Assembly (NCBI GenBank): GCA_900548775.1
Contig: URLM01000016.1
Span: forward strand, 1-34,800
Direction: 5' to 3'
Origin: an uncultured Olsenella sp.
GTDB lineage: Bacteria > Actinomycetota > Coriobacteriia > Coriobacteriales > Atopobiaceae
Length of the DNA stretch: 34,800 nucleotides
Shown here in pieces: positions 16,172 through 24,452 of the stretch (position 1 is the stretch's first letter; every line of letters begins with the position of its first letter). Made by a program: the position numbers and the translations under genes. Below the pieces are notes generated by a model, which searched no databases, was not told where the DNA came from, and saw nothing but the letters and a program-made list of their open reading frames with translations.

Positions 16172-16198
16172 GAGACAAGGGGACTGTCCCTTTGTCTC
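16172..16198. repeat. REP-like palindrome, copy 1
   Basis: Arms GAGACAAGGGGA and TCCCTTTGTCTC pair over 12 bp (one G-T pair) around a 3-nt loop. A second copy with a perfect and longer stem lies at 18871-18907, so the two bracket the GH3 gene. The sequence resembles REP-type palindromes mobilised by REP-associated transposases in other bacteria; no such gene is in the window. Confidence 0.65.
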
Positions 16199-16213
16199 AC
16201 TCGGGGAAAGGGG

Positions 16214-16248
16214 CCTGCTCGACCGCCGGGAGAGTGCGGTCGAGCAGG
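16214..16248 (-). terminator. Terminator hairpin of the GH3 gene
   Basis: Perfect 13-bp stem with arms CCTGCTCGACCGC and GCGGTCGAGCAGG, 10 bp after the GH3 stop. On the minus strand it is followed by CCCCTTTCCCC, a short pyrimidine tract rather than a clean T run. Confidence 0.65.
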
Positions 16249-16258
16249 GAGGGTGGGA

Positions 16259-18730
16259 CTAGTCGGCCAGCTTGGTCAGCGGATCGACACCATATTTCTT
16301 CGTGCGTTCGTCCGAGATCTTGCCGGAGTAGTTGAGGCCAAAGGCAAAGTCGTAGGTGTTTCCGTCCGCGTCGGTATAGCACTCCATGTCGCGGGGGACG
16401 TCCTCGAGCTGCTTCTCGACGTCAACCATGTCCTTGGGCATCTGCATGGGGAGCAGGCCGGAGGGCTCGTCAAGGCCGGCAACGATGCGGCACGCCGCCT
16501 CGGTAGAGCCAGACATGGAGACGAGAATGGCGTCGACCTCAGACTCGAACTCGTGGACGCACATGGGCTGCGTGATGTCGAGAATCACGATGCAGGGCTT
16601 GCCCGCCTCCTTGGCAAGTGCCGCCGCCTCGAGAATCTGGTCAAGCTGATACTCGTTGGTGATGTTAGAGGTCCTACCATAGTAGCTGCGGTTCTCGATC
16701 TCGACGCCCTTGGCGCTCTCGTGCTCTGCCCACTTGGAGCCATCGGCGGGGTCACCTGCAATCGAGGTCTGTCGCACGTACTCAGAGTCGGCAGTATAGG
16801 GGCGGTACTGAAGAGACAGCGGTATGTAGTTGCCGTCCGCGTCCTGGGAAGCCCTGGGGTCGGCGTTGCTGGGTGCCTTTGCGCAGACGAGGACATAGTC
16901 AACGTCAGCGATATCGGCCGCCGTAAGCCTAGTGAGGTCATCGAGCGTGGGCGTGGCATTGCCGGTCTTCTCGTTTACAGGGCCGCTTAGAGTCTCGGAA
17001 AGAGTATCTGTCACGACATCGAAGTACTTCTTAAGCGTTCCATCCGACAGGGGAAGCTCGCAAGACGCGGGGGTCTCGGCAGTCCCGCCCATGAAGCCGG
17101 CGGATTGGTAAGACTTCGAGAATCGCATGGGCACGTAGACCTTGGGCTTTGCGGAGCCCTCCGCCTTCTTGATGGCGTTGCCGCGGTTCTTGAGCATGAC
17201 GATGCCCTTGACCTGGTCGGCGAGCGCCTGCTCCTTCGTGGCGTCATCGCCCTTGTCGACCTCGGAACGCGTATTCTCAACGGAGACGTAGGGATCCTCA
17301 AAAATACCGGTGTTGAAGTAGCTGAGAAGAAGGCGCTTGGCGGAGTTCTTGAAGTTCTCCTTGGCCTTGTCCTCGCCGAGTTCTTCCTTCATGTCGTTGT
17401 ACGCAGATACGAGGAGTGTGGGGTCGTTGCAGCCGCCCATCTGGTCGACGCCAACCGAGACGGACTTCGACGCACGCTTTGCGGGCGTCCAGACGTTGGT
17501 GTCCTCGAGACCCCAGCAAGTGGCCATTCCCGCGCCAGGATCATTGAGTACCGCCCAGTCGGTGCACGCAGAGCCACCAAATCCGAAGCGACCACGAAGC
17601 AGCTCTGTGACCTTGTACTTGGAGAAGCCGGAGCCCACGAGCTCGCCGTACTCGTTGTCCGCGTCGAACGCGATGGTATAGGAGGTCATGACGGAAGACG
17701 CGCTGCCGGTCTTGCCGTCGAGCTTGAAGGCGCCATCCACGAACGGGATCATGCAGGCCTCGAAGTTCTTGCCGGGGTAGACGGCGAACTTGCCGCCATC
17801 CTTGTGTCCCTCGCGGCCACCCTCGCCCGGCGCCTCTGCCGGCCAGTGCTTGACCATGGCAGCAAGAGAATCCTTGCCCCAGCCCTGGTCGTTTCCGCTG
17901 TCATCAGTCGTGGATTGCATGCCGTCGATGAAGCCCCTTACGGTATCGCGGGACAGCGCGGGGTCCTCGCCAAAGGTGCCCGAGAAGCGCGTCCAGCGGG
18001 GGTCGGAGGCGACGTCGGTCTGGGGGCCGAGGAACATGGAGATGCCCATGAGACGCATGTCGTGAGCGATTCCCGCTCCTGCACGCTTTGCGACCTCGGG
18101 GTCAAACGTGGCGGCAAGTGCCAGGTTACCGGGCCAGTCCACGCAGTTCTTGCCGTTGCGCGGATCTGACGAGAAGTTGATGGGAATCTTGTTGCTGGAC
18201 GCCTCGACATAGGCCTGCATGTTGTTGGCCCACGTCGCCTGCTTAAAGGCAGGGTAGGCGGATGCGGCGTTGAGGACGGCGCGAACGTTGCCGTCCAGGA
18301 ACTGCTTCTGCTCGTCAGTAACGGAGCAGTCGTCCTCAACCTTGCTCTGGTGTCCCGAGAAGCACATGAGACCGGCGATCTGCTCGATGGAGAGGCGGCC
18401 GGCGAGGTCCTCGGCGCGCTCCTCCGCAGAGAGTCGCCAGTCCTCGTAGGGGACCAGCTCGCCAGTGCCCTCGAAGTCCTTGAACGCGTAGCCGTCCTTC
18501 TCGATGAGCTTGAGGCCGGAGTCGGGCGAGTACGAGAGCTGCTTGCCGTCGCCGTTGTCGACGATGGTGTAGCCGTCGTCAGTCGCGGTCTCGGTGTAGC
18601 CGCTTCCCTTCTTCTCGGTGGAGTCCGTGCTCGCAGCGGTGCCACCCGTTGAGCAGCCCGCCAGCCCCGCGAGCACCGCCGCGGCGGCAGACCCGGCGAG
18701 GAAGTTCCTACGCGTCAGGTTGTTCTGCAT
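16259..18730 (-). CDS. GH3-family beta-glycosidase, Tat-type lipoprotein
   Basis: 823 aa secreted glycoside hydrolase family 3 protein. The N-terminus MQNNLTRRNFLAGSAAAAVL has twin arginines (7-8) and LAGC, with Cys26 as the likely lipidated residue, so it would be exported folded and anchored outside the membrane. The GH3 barrel includes KHWPAEAPGEGGREGH and the nucleophile Asp391 in SACTDWAVLND. The second alpha/beta domain follows (IVMLKNRGNAI, ILDITQPMCVHEFES, AILVSMSGSTEAA). I chose the ATG at 18730 because AGAGGAGAAC precedes it and it begins the signal peptide; the open frame upstream has no signal. Substrate (beta-glucoside, xyloside or other) cannot be told. A Ser-rich lipoprotein gene is upstream in the same direction. 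Confidence 0.9.
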   Translation of the reverse strand: MQNNLTRRNFLAGSAAAAVLAGLAGCSTGGTAASTDSTEKKGSGYTETATDDGYTIVDNGDGKQLSYSPDSGLKLIEKDGYAFKDFEGTGELVPYEDWRLSAEERAEDLAGRLSIEQIAGLMCFSGHQSKVEDDCSVTDEQKQFLDGNVRAVLNAASAYPAFKQATWANNMQAYVEASSNKIPINFSSDPRNGKNCVDWPGNLALAATFDPEVAKRAGAGIAHDMRLMGISMFLGPQTDVASDPRWTRFSGTFGEDPALSRDTVRGFIDGMQSTTDDSGNDQGWGKDSLAAMVKHWPAEAPGEGGREGHKDGGKFAVYPGKNFEACMIPFVDGAFKLDGKTGSASSVMTSYTIAFDADNEYGELVGSGFSKYKVTELLRGRFGFGGSACTDWAVLNDPGAGMATCWGLEDTNVWTPAKRASKSVSVGVDQMGGCNDPTLLVSAYNDMKEELGEDKAKENFKNSAKRLLLSYFNTGIFEDPYVSVENTRSEVDKGDDATKEQALADQVKGIVMLKNRGNAIKKAEGSAKPKVYVPMRFSKSYQSAGFMGGTAETPASCELPLSDGTLKKYFDVVTDTLSETLSGPVNEKTGNATPTLDDLTRLTAADIADVDYVLVCAKAPSNADPRASQDADGNYIPLSLQYRPYTADSEYVRQTSIAGDPADGSKWAEHESAKGVEIENRSYYGRTSNITNEYQLDQILEAAALAKEAGKPCIVILDITQPMCVHEFESEVDAILVSMSGSTEAACRIVAGLDEPSGLLPMQMPKDMVDVEKQLEDVPRDMECYTDADGNTYDFAFGLNYSGKISDERTKKYGVDPLTKLAD

Positions 18731-18870
18731 ATCTGTTCTCCTCTTGTCGTGCGGTCCCCCTCCCACAGGGGGCCGCAGCCTTCCCTCCGCACGGCCTCTC
18801 GGCCGTGGCAAATCCCGCGTGATGTCAGGGCCTGCAGACGAGGCGCTCCCAACGCCCGCCTGCGTTGCCC

Positions 18871-18907
18871 GCCATGAGACAAAGGGAATGTCCCTTTGTC
18901 TCATGGC
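18871..18907. repeat. REP-like palindrome, copy 2
   Basis: A perfect 17-bp stem with inner arms GAGACAAAGGGA and TCCCTTTGTCTC and outer GCCAT/ATGGC, 3-nt loop. It lies 20 bp after the small lipoprotein gene. It shares its core with the palindrome at 16172-16198. No T run follows, so it is not a typical intrinsic terminator, though it may block exonucleases. Confidence 0.7.
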
Positions 18908-18927
18908 AAGGGGAACTCCCCTGGCTG

Positions 18928-19419
18928 TTAGCCGTAGAAGTCGAAGTCGATGGTGTCGAAGTCGGCGATGTCGAAGTCGGAGGCAGTGCCCTCGAGGGTG
19001 TTCTTGTCGACGACCTTGAGCGTGATGTCCTTGGAGGAGAGGTGGAGCTTAATCTCCTCCTTCGTGCCCTCCCAGGTGCCGGTGTCGGTGAGGAGGTCGG
19101 CGTGTGCCTCGAGGGGCTTGACCTCGCAGGTGCCGTCATCGTTCAGGTTCACGTCGAGCATTGCCTCGGTGCCGCCAGCGGTGCCGTAGACGGTTTGGCC
19201 GATGATCTTCACGGAGCCGCGCCACTGGCCGGCGTAGGCCTTGTTGGCGTCGAACTCGGAGCTGGAGCTGTCCTTGGACGAGCTGGAGCTCGAGGTCGCG
19301 CTCGTGCTGCTCGTGGTCGCAGAGGACGACGAGCTGCCTGAGGACGACCCGCCGCATGCCGCGAGCGGCATGCAGAGCGTCGCGGCGAGAAGACCCGCCA
19401 CCAGTACCTGCTTCTTCAT
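18928..19419 (-). CDS. Small Ser-rich lipoprotein of unknown function
   Basis: 163 aa. A type II signal peptide, MKKQVLVAGLLAATLCMPLAAC, puts the lipidated Cys at residue 22. A Ser/Thr linker (about 25-54) is followed by a compact domain (58-163) rich in short beta strands (YAGQWRGSVKI, AMLDVNLNDDGTCEVKP, GTWEGTKEEIKLHLSSKDITLKVV) that suggests a small barrel or lipocalin-like fold. It ends in repeated DFDIADFDTIDFDF. The ATG has AAGGAA upstream. It is likely exposed on the cell surface; I do not recognise a named family. It precedes the GH3 gene, 197 bp apart, with a palindrome between. Confidence 0.8.
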   Translation of the reverse strand: MKKQVLVAGLLAATLCMPLAACGGSSSGSSSSSATTSSTSATSSSSSSKDSSSSEFDANKAYAGQWRGSVKIIGQTVYGTAGGTEAMLDVNLNDDGTCEVKPLEAHADLLTDTGTWEGTKEEIKLHLSSKDITLKVVDKNTLEGTASDFDIADFDTIDFDFYG

Positions 19420-19631
19420 GCTTGGTTCCTTCCCCTCTGGCCGGGGCTTCCCGGCCACCCCGCGCGCCGCGATGTGGCGCGCCTTGCTCGAGAGTCATTA
19501 CAAATCGATGACACCTCGTTTGAGGGGAACGGTACTAACCTGTCGAATTTCTGGCGTGTCCTGCAACCTGAAACGGCAGACGGAAGGGTCGAGCGGTGGC
19601 ACGAGGAGCGGCGAACGGTTCTTCTCGGCGC

Positions 19632-21050
19632 TTATTCCTTGCTCGACTCGGCGTTATCGGCCGTCTCGGCGCCATTCTCGCCCGCAGATGCAGCAATACC
19701 GTTCTCGTCCGAATCCGCCGGCCTTGGCTTAACCCCCGCCCGGTCGCGAGCGGTGGCCTCGATGCGCCAGGCCTCCCAGCCGCGGGGGCTGGGGTGATAG
19801 AACGCGCCGCGCTCGAGGCCCTCGGGCAGGTAGCGCTGCTCCACCCAGCCAGTGGGATAGTTGTGTGGGTAGAGGTAGGGGCCGTACTCGTCGGAGCCGG
19901 GACGGTGGCGGTCGCGCAGATAGCTGGGCACCTCTCGGCGCGGTCCCTCCCGGACCTCTTGCAGAGCCGCATCTATGCCCGCCTCGGCGGCGTTGGACTT
20001 GGGTGCCAAGGCCATGTACTCGACTGCCTGGGCAAGGTTGATGCGACACTCTGGCAGGCCGATGACCTCGGTTGCCTTGAACGCCGCCTCGGCAACGAGA
20101 AGCGCCTGCGGGTCCGCGTTGCCGATGTCCTCCGAGGCAAGGATGAAAATGCGCCGCGCGATGAACTTGGGGTCCTCCCCCGCGTCGATCATGCGCGCCA
20201 GCCAGTAGAGCGCGGCATCCGGGTCGCTCCCACGCATGGACTTGATGAAGGCGGAGATGATGTCGTAGTGCATGTCGCCGGACTTGTCGTAGGGCAGCCC
20301 GTGGCGTGGGTTGGCCTCCAGCACGTGGTCGCGCGTGATGCGCACCGGGTTCTCGGGCGTGGCCGTGCCTGCCGGCGCAGCCATCTGACTCGCCAGCTCG
20401 AGCGAGGTGAGAGACGCGCGGCCGTCGCCGCCGGCGAGGGTCACGATCTCCTCGAGGGCGTCGTCGTCGAGCGTGAAGGCCCCCTTGAGGCCGTATTCCG
20501 AGGTCACGGCCCGACGCACGATGGTTCGGATGGAATCGTCGTCGAGCGGTCCAAGCTCCACCACGCGCGAGCGCGAGAGCAGCGCGGAGTTCACCTCGAA
20601 GTAGGGGTTCTCGGTTGTGGCGCCAACGAGGACCACGGTGCGGTCCTCAACGGCGTGGAGCAGCGCGTCCTGCTGCGAGCGGTTGAAGCGGTGGATCTCG
20701 TCCACAAAGAGGATCGTGCGGCGGCCCATGGAGAGCAGTCGGTTCTCGGCGGCATCAATCTCGCGGCGAAGGTCCTTGACCGTACCCGTGACGGCCGAAA
20801 CCTCGACGAACTCCGCGTGCGTCGAGTTAGCGATGATGCGGGCGAGCGTGGTCTTGCCCGTGCCCGCCGGCCCGTAGAGAATCACCGAGGAGAGCGTATC
20901 GTGCTCGATCGCGGTGCGCAGCCAGCTGCCGGGGCCAACTGCCCCCGTCTGGCCAACGTACTCGTCGAGGGTCTGCGGGCGCATGCGCGCGGCGAGAGGG
21001 GCGTTCATCGTGCGCTTGTAGCGCTCTATGTTCGTGAAGAGATTATCCAT
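19632..21050 (-). CDS. rarA: Replication-associated recombination protein A
   Basis: 472 aa AAA+ ATPase (RarA/MgsA/WRNIP1 family) acting at stalled replication forks with SSB. The family N-terminus APLAARMRPQTLDEYVGQ is at 17-34, Walker A is GPAGTGKTT at 60-68, Walker B is DEIHRFN from 117, and the sensor region is VLVGATTENPYFEVNSALLSR. The C-terminal tetramerisation part has YDIISAFIKSMRGSDPDAAL. A disordered acidic tail ends the protein. I place the start at ATG 21050; the open frame goes further but lacks family sequence. There is no ribosome site: a TACAAT box lies 7 nt before the ATG, so the mRNA may be leaderless. The gene is divergent from the amidotransferase-like gene. Confidence 0.94.
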   Translation of the reverse strand: MDNLFTNIERYKRTMNAPLAARMRPQTLDEYVGQTGAVGPGSWLRTAIEHDTLSSVILYGPAGTGKTTLARIIANSTHAEFVEVSAVTGTVKDLRREIDAAENRLLSMGRRTILFVDEIHRFNRSQQDALLHAVEDRTVVLVGATTENPYFEVNSALLSRSRVVELGPLDDDSIRTIVRRAVTSEYGLKGAFTLDDDALEEIVTLAGGDGRASLTSLELASQMAAPAGTATPENPVRITRDHVLEANPRHGLPYDKSGDMHYDIISAFIKSMRGSDPDAALYWLARMIDAGEDPKFIARRIFILASEDIGNADPQALLVAEAAFKATEVIGLPECRINLAQAVEYMALAPKSNAAEAGIDAALQEVREGPRREVPSYLRDRHRPGSDEYGPYLYPHNYPTGWVEQRYLPEGLERGAFYHPSPRGWEAWRIEATARDRAGVKPRPADSDENGIAASAGENGAETADNAESSKE

Positions 21051-21057
21051 GCAAGTG

Positions 21058-21063
21058 ATTGTA
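21058..21063 (-). promoter_or_regulatory. -10 box implying a leaderless rarA mRNA
   Basis: TACAAT on the minus strand ends 7 nt before the rarA ATG. Transcription starting at the usual distance would begin at or next to the A of the ATG. The -35 position (GCTCTG) is poor. Confidence 0.45.
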
Positions 21064-21239
21064 GCCCAGGGCTGTGGCAGCAGAGCGGAGCCCTTCTCGG
21101 CAGGGGTCTTCACGTCGAGACTCCCTCGCCAAGTCCTTCTCGCCGCGCGTTCGTTTTTTCTGGAATGGCTGTCGTGGGCAGCGGAACCGCTACCTGTCGG
21201 CTAAGGTATTCCACCGGAACAACGCACAGGGGAGGAAAC

Positions 21240-22031
21240 ATGACAATCGCAGCTGTCGAGAGGCCGCTCATCGGAATCACGTCTAGGCCTCGGGAGGACC
21301 CCGAGAACCCAAACTGGACCATGACCGATGATCACTACGCCTCATCGGTGGCTGACGCCGGCGGCATCCCGGTTGCCCTCCCCTACTTCATCCCGTTTGG
21401 CTTCGAGGCGACAGCGCTCGTGCCGGACATCGTCCGCCGTCTCGACGGCATCCTCTTCACGGGCGGGGGCGACATTGCCGATGGCTCCTTTGACGGGCAT
21501 GCTTACGCCCCGGAAAGCCATTCGCCCATCTCGCTTACCTGCCCCGCACGCGACGCCTTTGAGTGGGCGCTCATGCGTGCGTGCTGGGACGCCGACGTCC
21601 CGGTGCTTGGCATCTGCCGCGGCATGCAGGTCATGAACGTGACCCTCGGCGGCACGCTCGTGCGCGACATCAAGGACTACCCCACCAAGACCATCCTCCA
21701 CACGCGCGGTGACTCCCCAGACTCCCCCGTCCACCACGTGCGCATTTCTGAGACGAGCCATCTGGCCAAGATTCTCGGGTTCACTTCTGGCGAAGTGAAC
21801 TCGCTCCACCACGAGGCAATTTACACCCAGGCTCCAAAGGGGCACGTTGTTGCATGGGCGGAGGACGGTACCCCGGAGGGCCTCGAGTTTGACGAGAAGA
21901 CCTTCTTCCTTGGGGTGCAGTGGCATCCCGAGAAGATCCGCACCCAGCCGCAGCTCTTTAGCGCCTTCGTGGATGCCGCACGCGAACACGGTGCTGCAGA
22001 GCGGGCGGCGCAGAAGTCTTCACTACAGTGA
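21240..22031 (+). CDS. Peptidase C26 / gamma-glutamyl-GABA hydrolase-like protein
   Basis: 263 aa class I glutamine amidotransferase-fold hydrolase of the PuuD / peptidase C26 type. These cleave gamma-glutamyl bonds, for example in polyamine breakdown. The nucleophile is Cys126 in LGICRGMQVMN, and the triad is completed by His229 and Glu231 in VQWHPEK. FTGGGDI at 73-79 forms the oxyanion strand region and NSLHHEA precedes the C-terminal half. The ATG has GGGGAGGAAAC upstream. No gamma-glutamyl-polyamine ligase gene is adjacent, so the true substrate is open. The last codons lie inside the first copy of a palindromic repeat. Confidence 0.9.
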   Translation: MTIAAVERPLIGITSRPREDPENPNWTMTDDHYASSVADAGGIPVALPYFIPFGFEATALVPDIVRRLDGILFTGGGDIADGSFDGHAYAPESHSPISLTCPARDAFEWALMRACWDADVPVLGICRGMQVMNVTLGGTLVRDIKDYPTKTILHTRGDSPDSPVHHVRISETSHLAKILGFTSGEVNSLHHEAIYTQAPKGHVVAWAEDGTPEGLEFDEKTFFLGVQWHPEKIRTQPQLFSAFVDAAREHGAAERAAQKSSLQ

Positions 22032-22079
22032 GGGGTTTGCCTCTCCTCAGACAAAAGCCTTCACTACAGTGAAGGTTTT
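22017..22079. repeat. Two direct copies of a short palindromic element
   Basis: CTTCACTACAGTGA occurs near 22018, overlapping the stop codon of the preceding gene, and again from 22059, each followed by a GG and T-rich tail. The second copy is the better palindrome (CCTTCAC/GTGAAGG). They sit directly before the truncated ATPase and may be remnants of its regulatory region or a duplication scar. Confidence 0.6.
22058..22079 (+). terminator. Bidirectional terminator-like hairpin
   Basis: Stem CCTTCAC/GTGAAGG with a 4-nt loop, AAAAG before and TTTT after, 27 bp beyond the stop of the C26 hydrolase gene. It is short but has the A and T tracts expected of an intrinsic terminator. Confidence 0.55.
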
Positions 22080-22088
22080 AGCCCATAG

Positions 22089-23045
22089 GACGAGGTACAG
22101 GAGGTAGAGGGCTGGGAGAGGGTTGTCCGTCAATTGCAGACTGTGCCCAGCTGCGAAATTGTCGTGACAGGCTCCAACGCCTTCCTCCTCTCGGGCGAGC
22201 TTGGCACGCTGCTGTCTGGCAGGTACGTCCGTATCCCCATCTGGCCTCTTTCGTTTTCCGAATACCGCGTTTTCAAGAGCAAGTTCGACGGAACAGAAAG
22301 CAGCGTCGATGACGCGTACCCCTCCTACCAGCTGTATGGAGGGATGCCAGTTCTTTTCTCCCTTAGAAACAGAGACGAGGATGCCGTCCGAACGGTCCTT
22401 TCGTCGGTTTACGACACGGTCATCATGAATGACGTGGCATTGCGCACCGGCGTACGAGACTATCCGCTGCTTGACAGGCTGTGCCGTTATCTCTTCCGTA
22501 CATCGGGAGACCTCTTCTCCGCCAACTCTGTGCGCAACTACCTTGTCTCGAATGGCATGAAGGTTCACGCTACTACCATCGATGCCTACCTCGGCGTGCT
22601 TGAGGATGCCCTTATACTCCACAGCGCCACTCAGGACAGCCTGTCCGAGAAGGCACTTCTCAACCCAAGGCGCAAGTACTATCCGGTGGACACGGGGCTA
22701 CGGAACCTCGCAAGCGGCTTCTCCAATCTTGATACGGGATTCCAGCTGGAAAACGTTGTCTACCTTGAGCTGCTGCGACGCAGATGGGATGTTTCCGTTG
22801 GAAAGACCACCGGCGGAGAGATTGACTTTGTCTGCAGGCGGGGCTCCGACAAACTCTATATCCAGGTTTCAGAGGACCTCTCATCGCCTCAGACACGCAA
22901 GCGTGCGCTCGCTCCACTGAACAAACTAGGCGATTCATTCCCCAAACTCGTGCTCACGCTTGATCGGCTCCACGAAGGTGTCACTGAAACCGGAATTCGC
23001 ATTGAGGACGCACGGAATTGGTTGCTCGAGGCCGACCATCGCTGA
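22089..23045 (+). pseudogene. 5'-truncated AAA/DUF4143 ATPase
   Basis: In-frame homology to DUF4143-type ATP-binding proteins begins abruptly at 22089 with DEVQEVEGWERVVRQLQT, the acidic end of Walker B. The codon before it is TAG. The following VVTGSNAFLLSGEL and the DUF4143 domain (YPVDTGLRNL, then GGEIDFVCRRG, a PD-(D/E)XK-like strand) are intact to the stop. The first roughly 80 residues with Walker A are absent upstream. Translation from an internal TTG near 22134 would give a 303-residue protein unable to bind ATP. The missing 5' part adjoins the palindromic repeat at 22058-22079, suggesting a deletion. GC content is lower than in neighbours, fitting a mobile family. No transposase is nearby. 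Confidence 0.8.
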
Positions 23046-23086
23046 GCATCACTGGCACTTGACCTGATAAGACGGCAAAGAGTCCC

Positions 23087-23114
23087 GCACCCGCCCGCAG
23101 CTACGGGCGGGTGC
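23087..23114 (-). terminator. Terminator overlapping the dGTPase-like stop codon
   Basis: An 11-bp stem GCACCCGCCCG/CGGGCGGGTGC encloses the stop codon in its loop. It is followed on the minus strand by GGGACTCTTTGCC. Termination of the converging truncated ATPase gene may also use it. Confidence 0.65.
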
Positions 23115-24342
23115 CTTCGAAGTACCCACGACGCGGGAAGAGCTCGCGCGCCTTGGGGAAGAGTTCTGCGCACGTGGACATGAAGTAGTCGTCTGTCATG
23201 GACGAGATGAAGTCGACCACCGCAAGGTCTGGGTCCGTCTCCCAGTCATAGGTGCGACCGTACGGCGCGAGGTGCCGGCCGAGGGGCTCGATATGGTGCC
23301 GGAAGATGGCGGCAGACTCGTCGCCCGCGCGCAGAGCCGCAAGCTCGTGCTCGTACAGCATCGAGAAGAGCTCCGAGACACCACGCGAAAAGTCACCGTT
23401 GACCTCGGAGGCGCCATAGATCTTCTCGTAGTTCTCGCGCTTTGCCCGACGCATCTCCGCGAAGCCCTCTTCGCTCATCTCGATGCGCGGCTTGTCCAAG
23501 CTGTTCTCGACCACGTCAGCGACAAAGGCCCCAAGCGCCCAGGCGTTGTACGCCCCGCCGAGCCCGTCATCGAAGCTCTTCTCGGTGCAGAGGCCGGCAC
23601 GAATGGCGTCCTGGCGGTCCTTGCCCACGTAGGCGATGATGTCCGAGACGCGCACCACGCAGCCCTCGAGCGTCATGGGCCGCAGACAAGCGATGGCGGG
23701 CCCACCCTTCTCCCAGCACTCCTCCACCCCGCGATCGAACTCCTCGAAGCAGGCAAGGTCGCTTGTCGCAAAGACCTGCTGTTCGAACTCTCCGTTATGG
23801 CAAATCACGCCGTCGAGCGTCTGGAGGGCGAGGTTCCTGCCGTAGGTGACGTCGAGCACGCGCACGCTCTGCACATTGTGGGCAAAGAAGCGGCTGGTAC
23901 GAGCGTGGTAGACGTCATTCAAGAAGCGCTCGCCGGCATGGCCGAACGGGGTGTGACCAATGTCGTGGCCCAACGCGATTGCTTCGATGAGGTCGAGGTT
24001 GAGGCCAAGCGCGGCGCCAATGTCTCTTGCGACACGTGCAACGAGCTGCACGTGAAGGCCCCGGCGCGCGAGGTCATCGTCCGCGCGAAACGAGAAGACC
24101 TGGGTCTTTCCGGCAAGGCGGTTGTACGCGGACATGTGCATGATCTTCTCGGCGTCGCGCACGAAGGCAGGGCGAAGCGCGCTCTCCTGGTCGCGCTCGG
24201 TCTTGTCGCGACGCAGCGCTGCGGAGTTTGGCGTGGCAAACGGCGAGAGCGTCCCGTTTGCGCGACGGTTGGCGATTGCCCGCTCGGCCTTGGGCGAGAG
24301 CTGCCCCGTGAGGTGGGGCGCGAGCTTGTTGATGACTTTCAT
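23101..24342 (-). CDS. HD-domain dGTPase-like protein
   Basis: 413 aa deoxyguanosinetriphosphate triphosphohydrolase-like protein, which converts a dNTP to nucleoside and triphosphate. The HD metal site is complete: His97 in GLHVQLVARVARDIG, His126-Asp127 in ALGHDIGHTPFGHAGE, and a later Asp in VRVSDIIAYVGKD. Conserved family elements RDAEKIMHMSAYNRLAGKTQVF (63-84) and FAHNVQSVRVL are present. The ATG at 24342 has AGGCAGGAGGC upstream. An extended -10 promoter (TGCTAGAAT) lies about 35 bp before the start. It forms a single-gene unit with its own terminator. Whether the physiological substrate is dGTP is not shown by sequence. Confidence 0.9.
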   Translation of the reverse strand: MKVINKLAPHLTGQLSPKAERAIANRRANGTLSPFATPNSAALRRDKTERDQESALRPAFVRDAEKIMHMSAYNRLAGKTQVFSFRADDDLARRGLHVQLVARVARDIGAALGLNLDLIEAIALGHDIGHTPFGHAGERFLNDVYHARTSRFFAHNVQSVRVLDVTYGRNLALQTLDGVICHNGEFEQQVFATSDLACFEEFDRGVEECWEKGGPAIACLRPMTLEGCVVRVSDIIAYVGKDRQDAIRAGLCTEKSFDDGLGGAYNAWALGAFVADVVENSLDKPRIEMSEEGFAEMRRAKRENYEKIYGASEVNGDFSRGVSELFSMLYEHELAALRAGDESAAIFRHHIEPLGRHLAPYGRTYDWETDPDLAVVDFISSMTDDYFMSTCAELFPKARELFPRRGYFEGTRP

Positions 24343-24374
24343 TGCTGCCTCCTGCCTGTTGTTAATTGAGGCAG

Positions 24375-24383
24375 ATTCTAGCA
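24375..24383 (-). promoter_or_regulatory. Extended -10 promoter of the HD-domain gene
   Basis: The minus strand reads TTGCTAGAAT: TAGAAT preceded by TGC, an extended -10 element. The -35 (AATTAC, 16 bp away) is weak, as is usual for extended -10 promoters. It lies 32 bp before the start codon. Confidence 0.55.
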
Positions 24384-24452
24384 AGGGCACGCGACAGTAA
24401 TTAGGAGCACGGGAGAGGGGCAGGTTATAGCCCGATGGCTACGGAAACGCGC

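Noticed and set aside
19596..21240. Plus-strand open frame reading into the C26 hydrolase gene
   Set aside because: The N-terminal part is antisense to rarA. The hydrolase has its own ribosome binding site and the family start at 21240, so a fusion is not supported.
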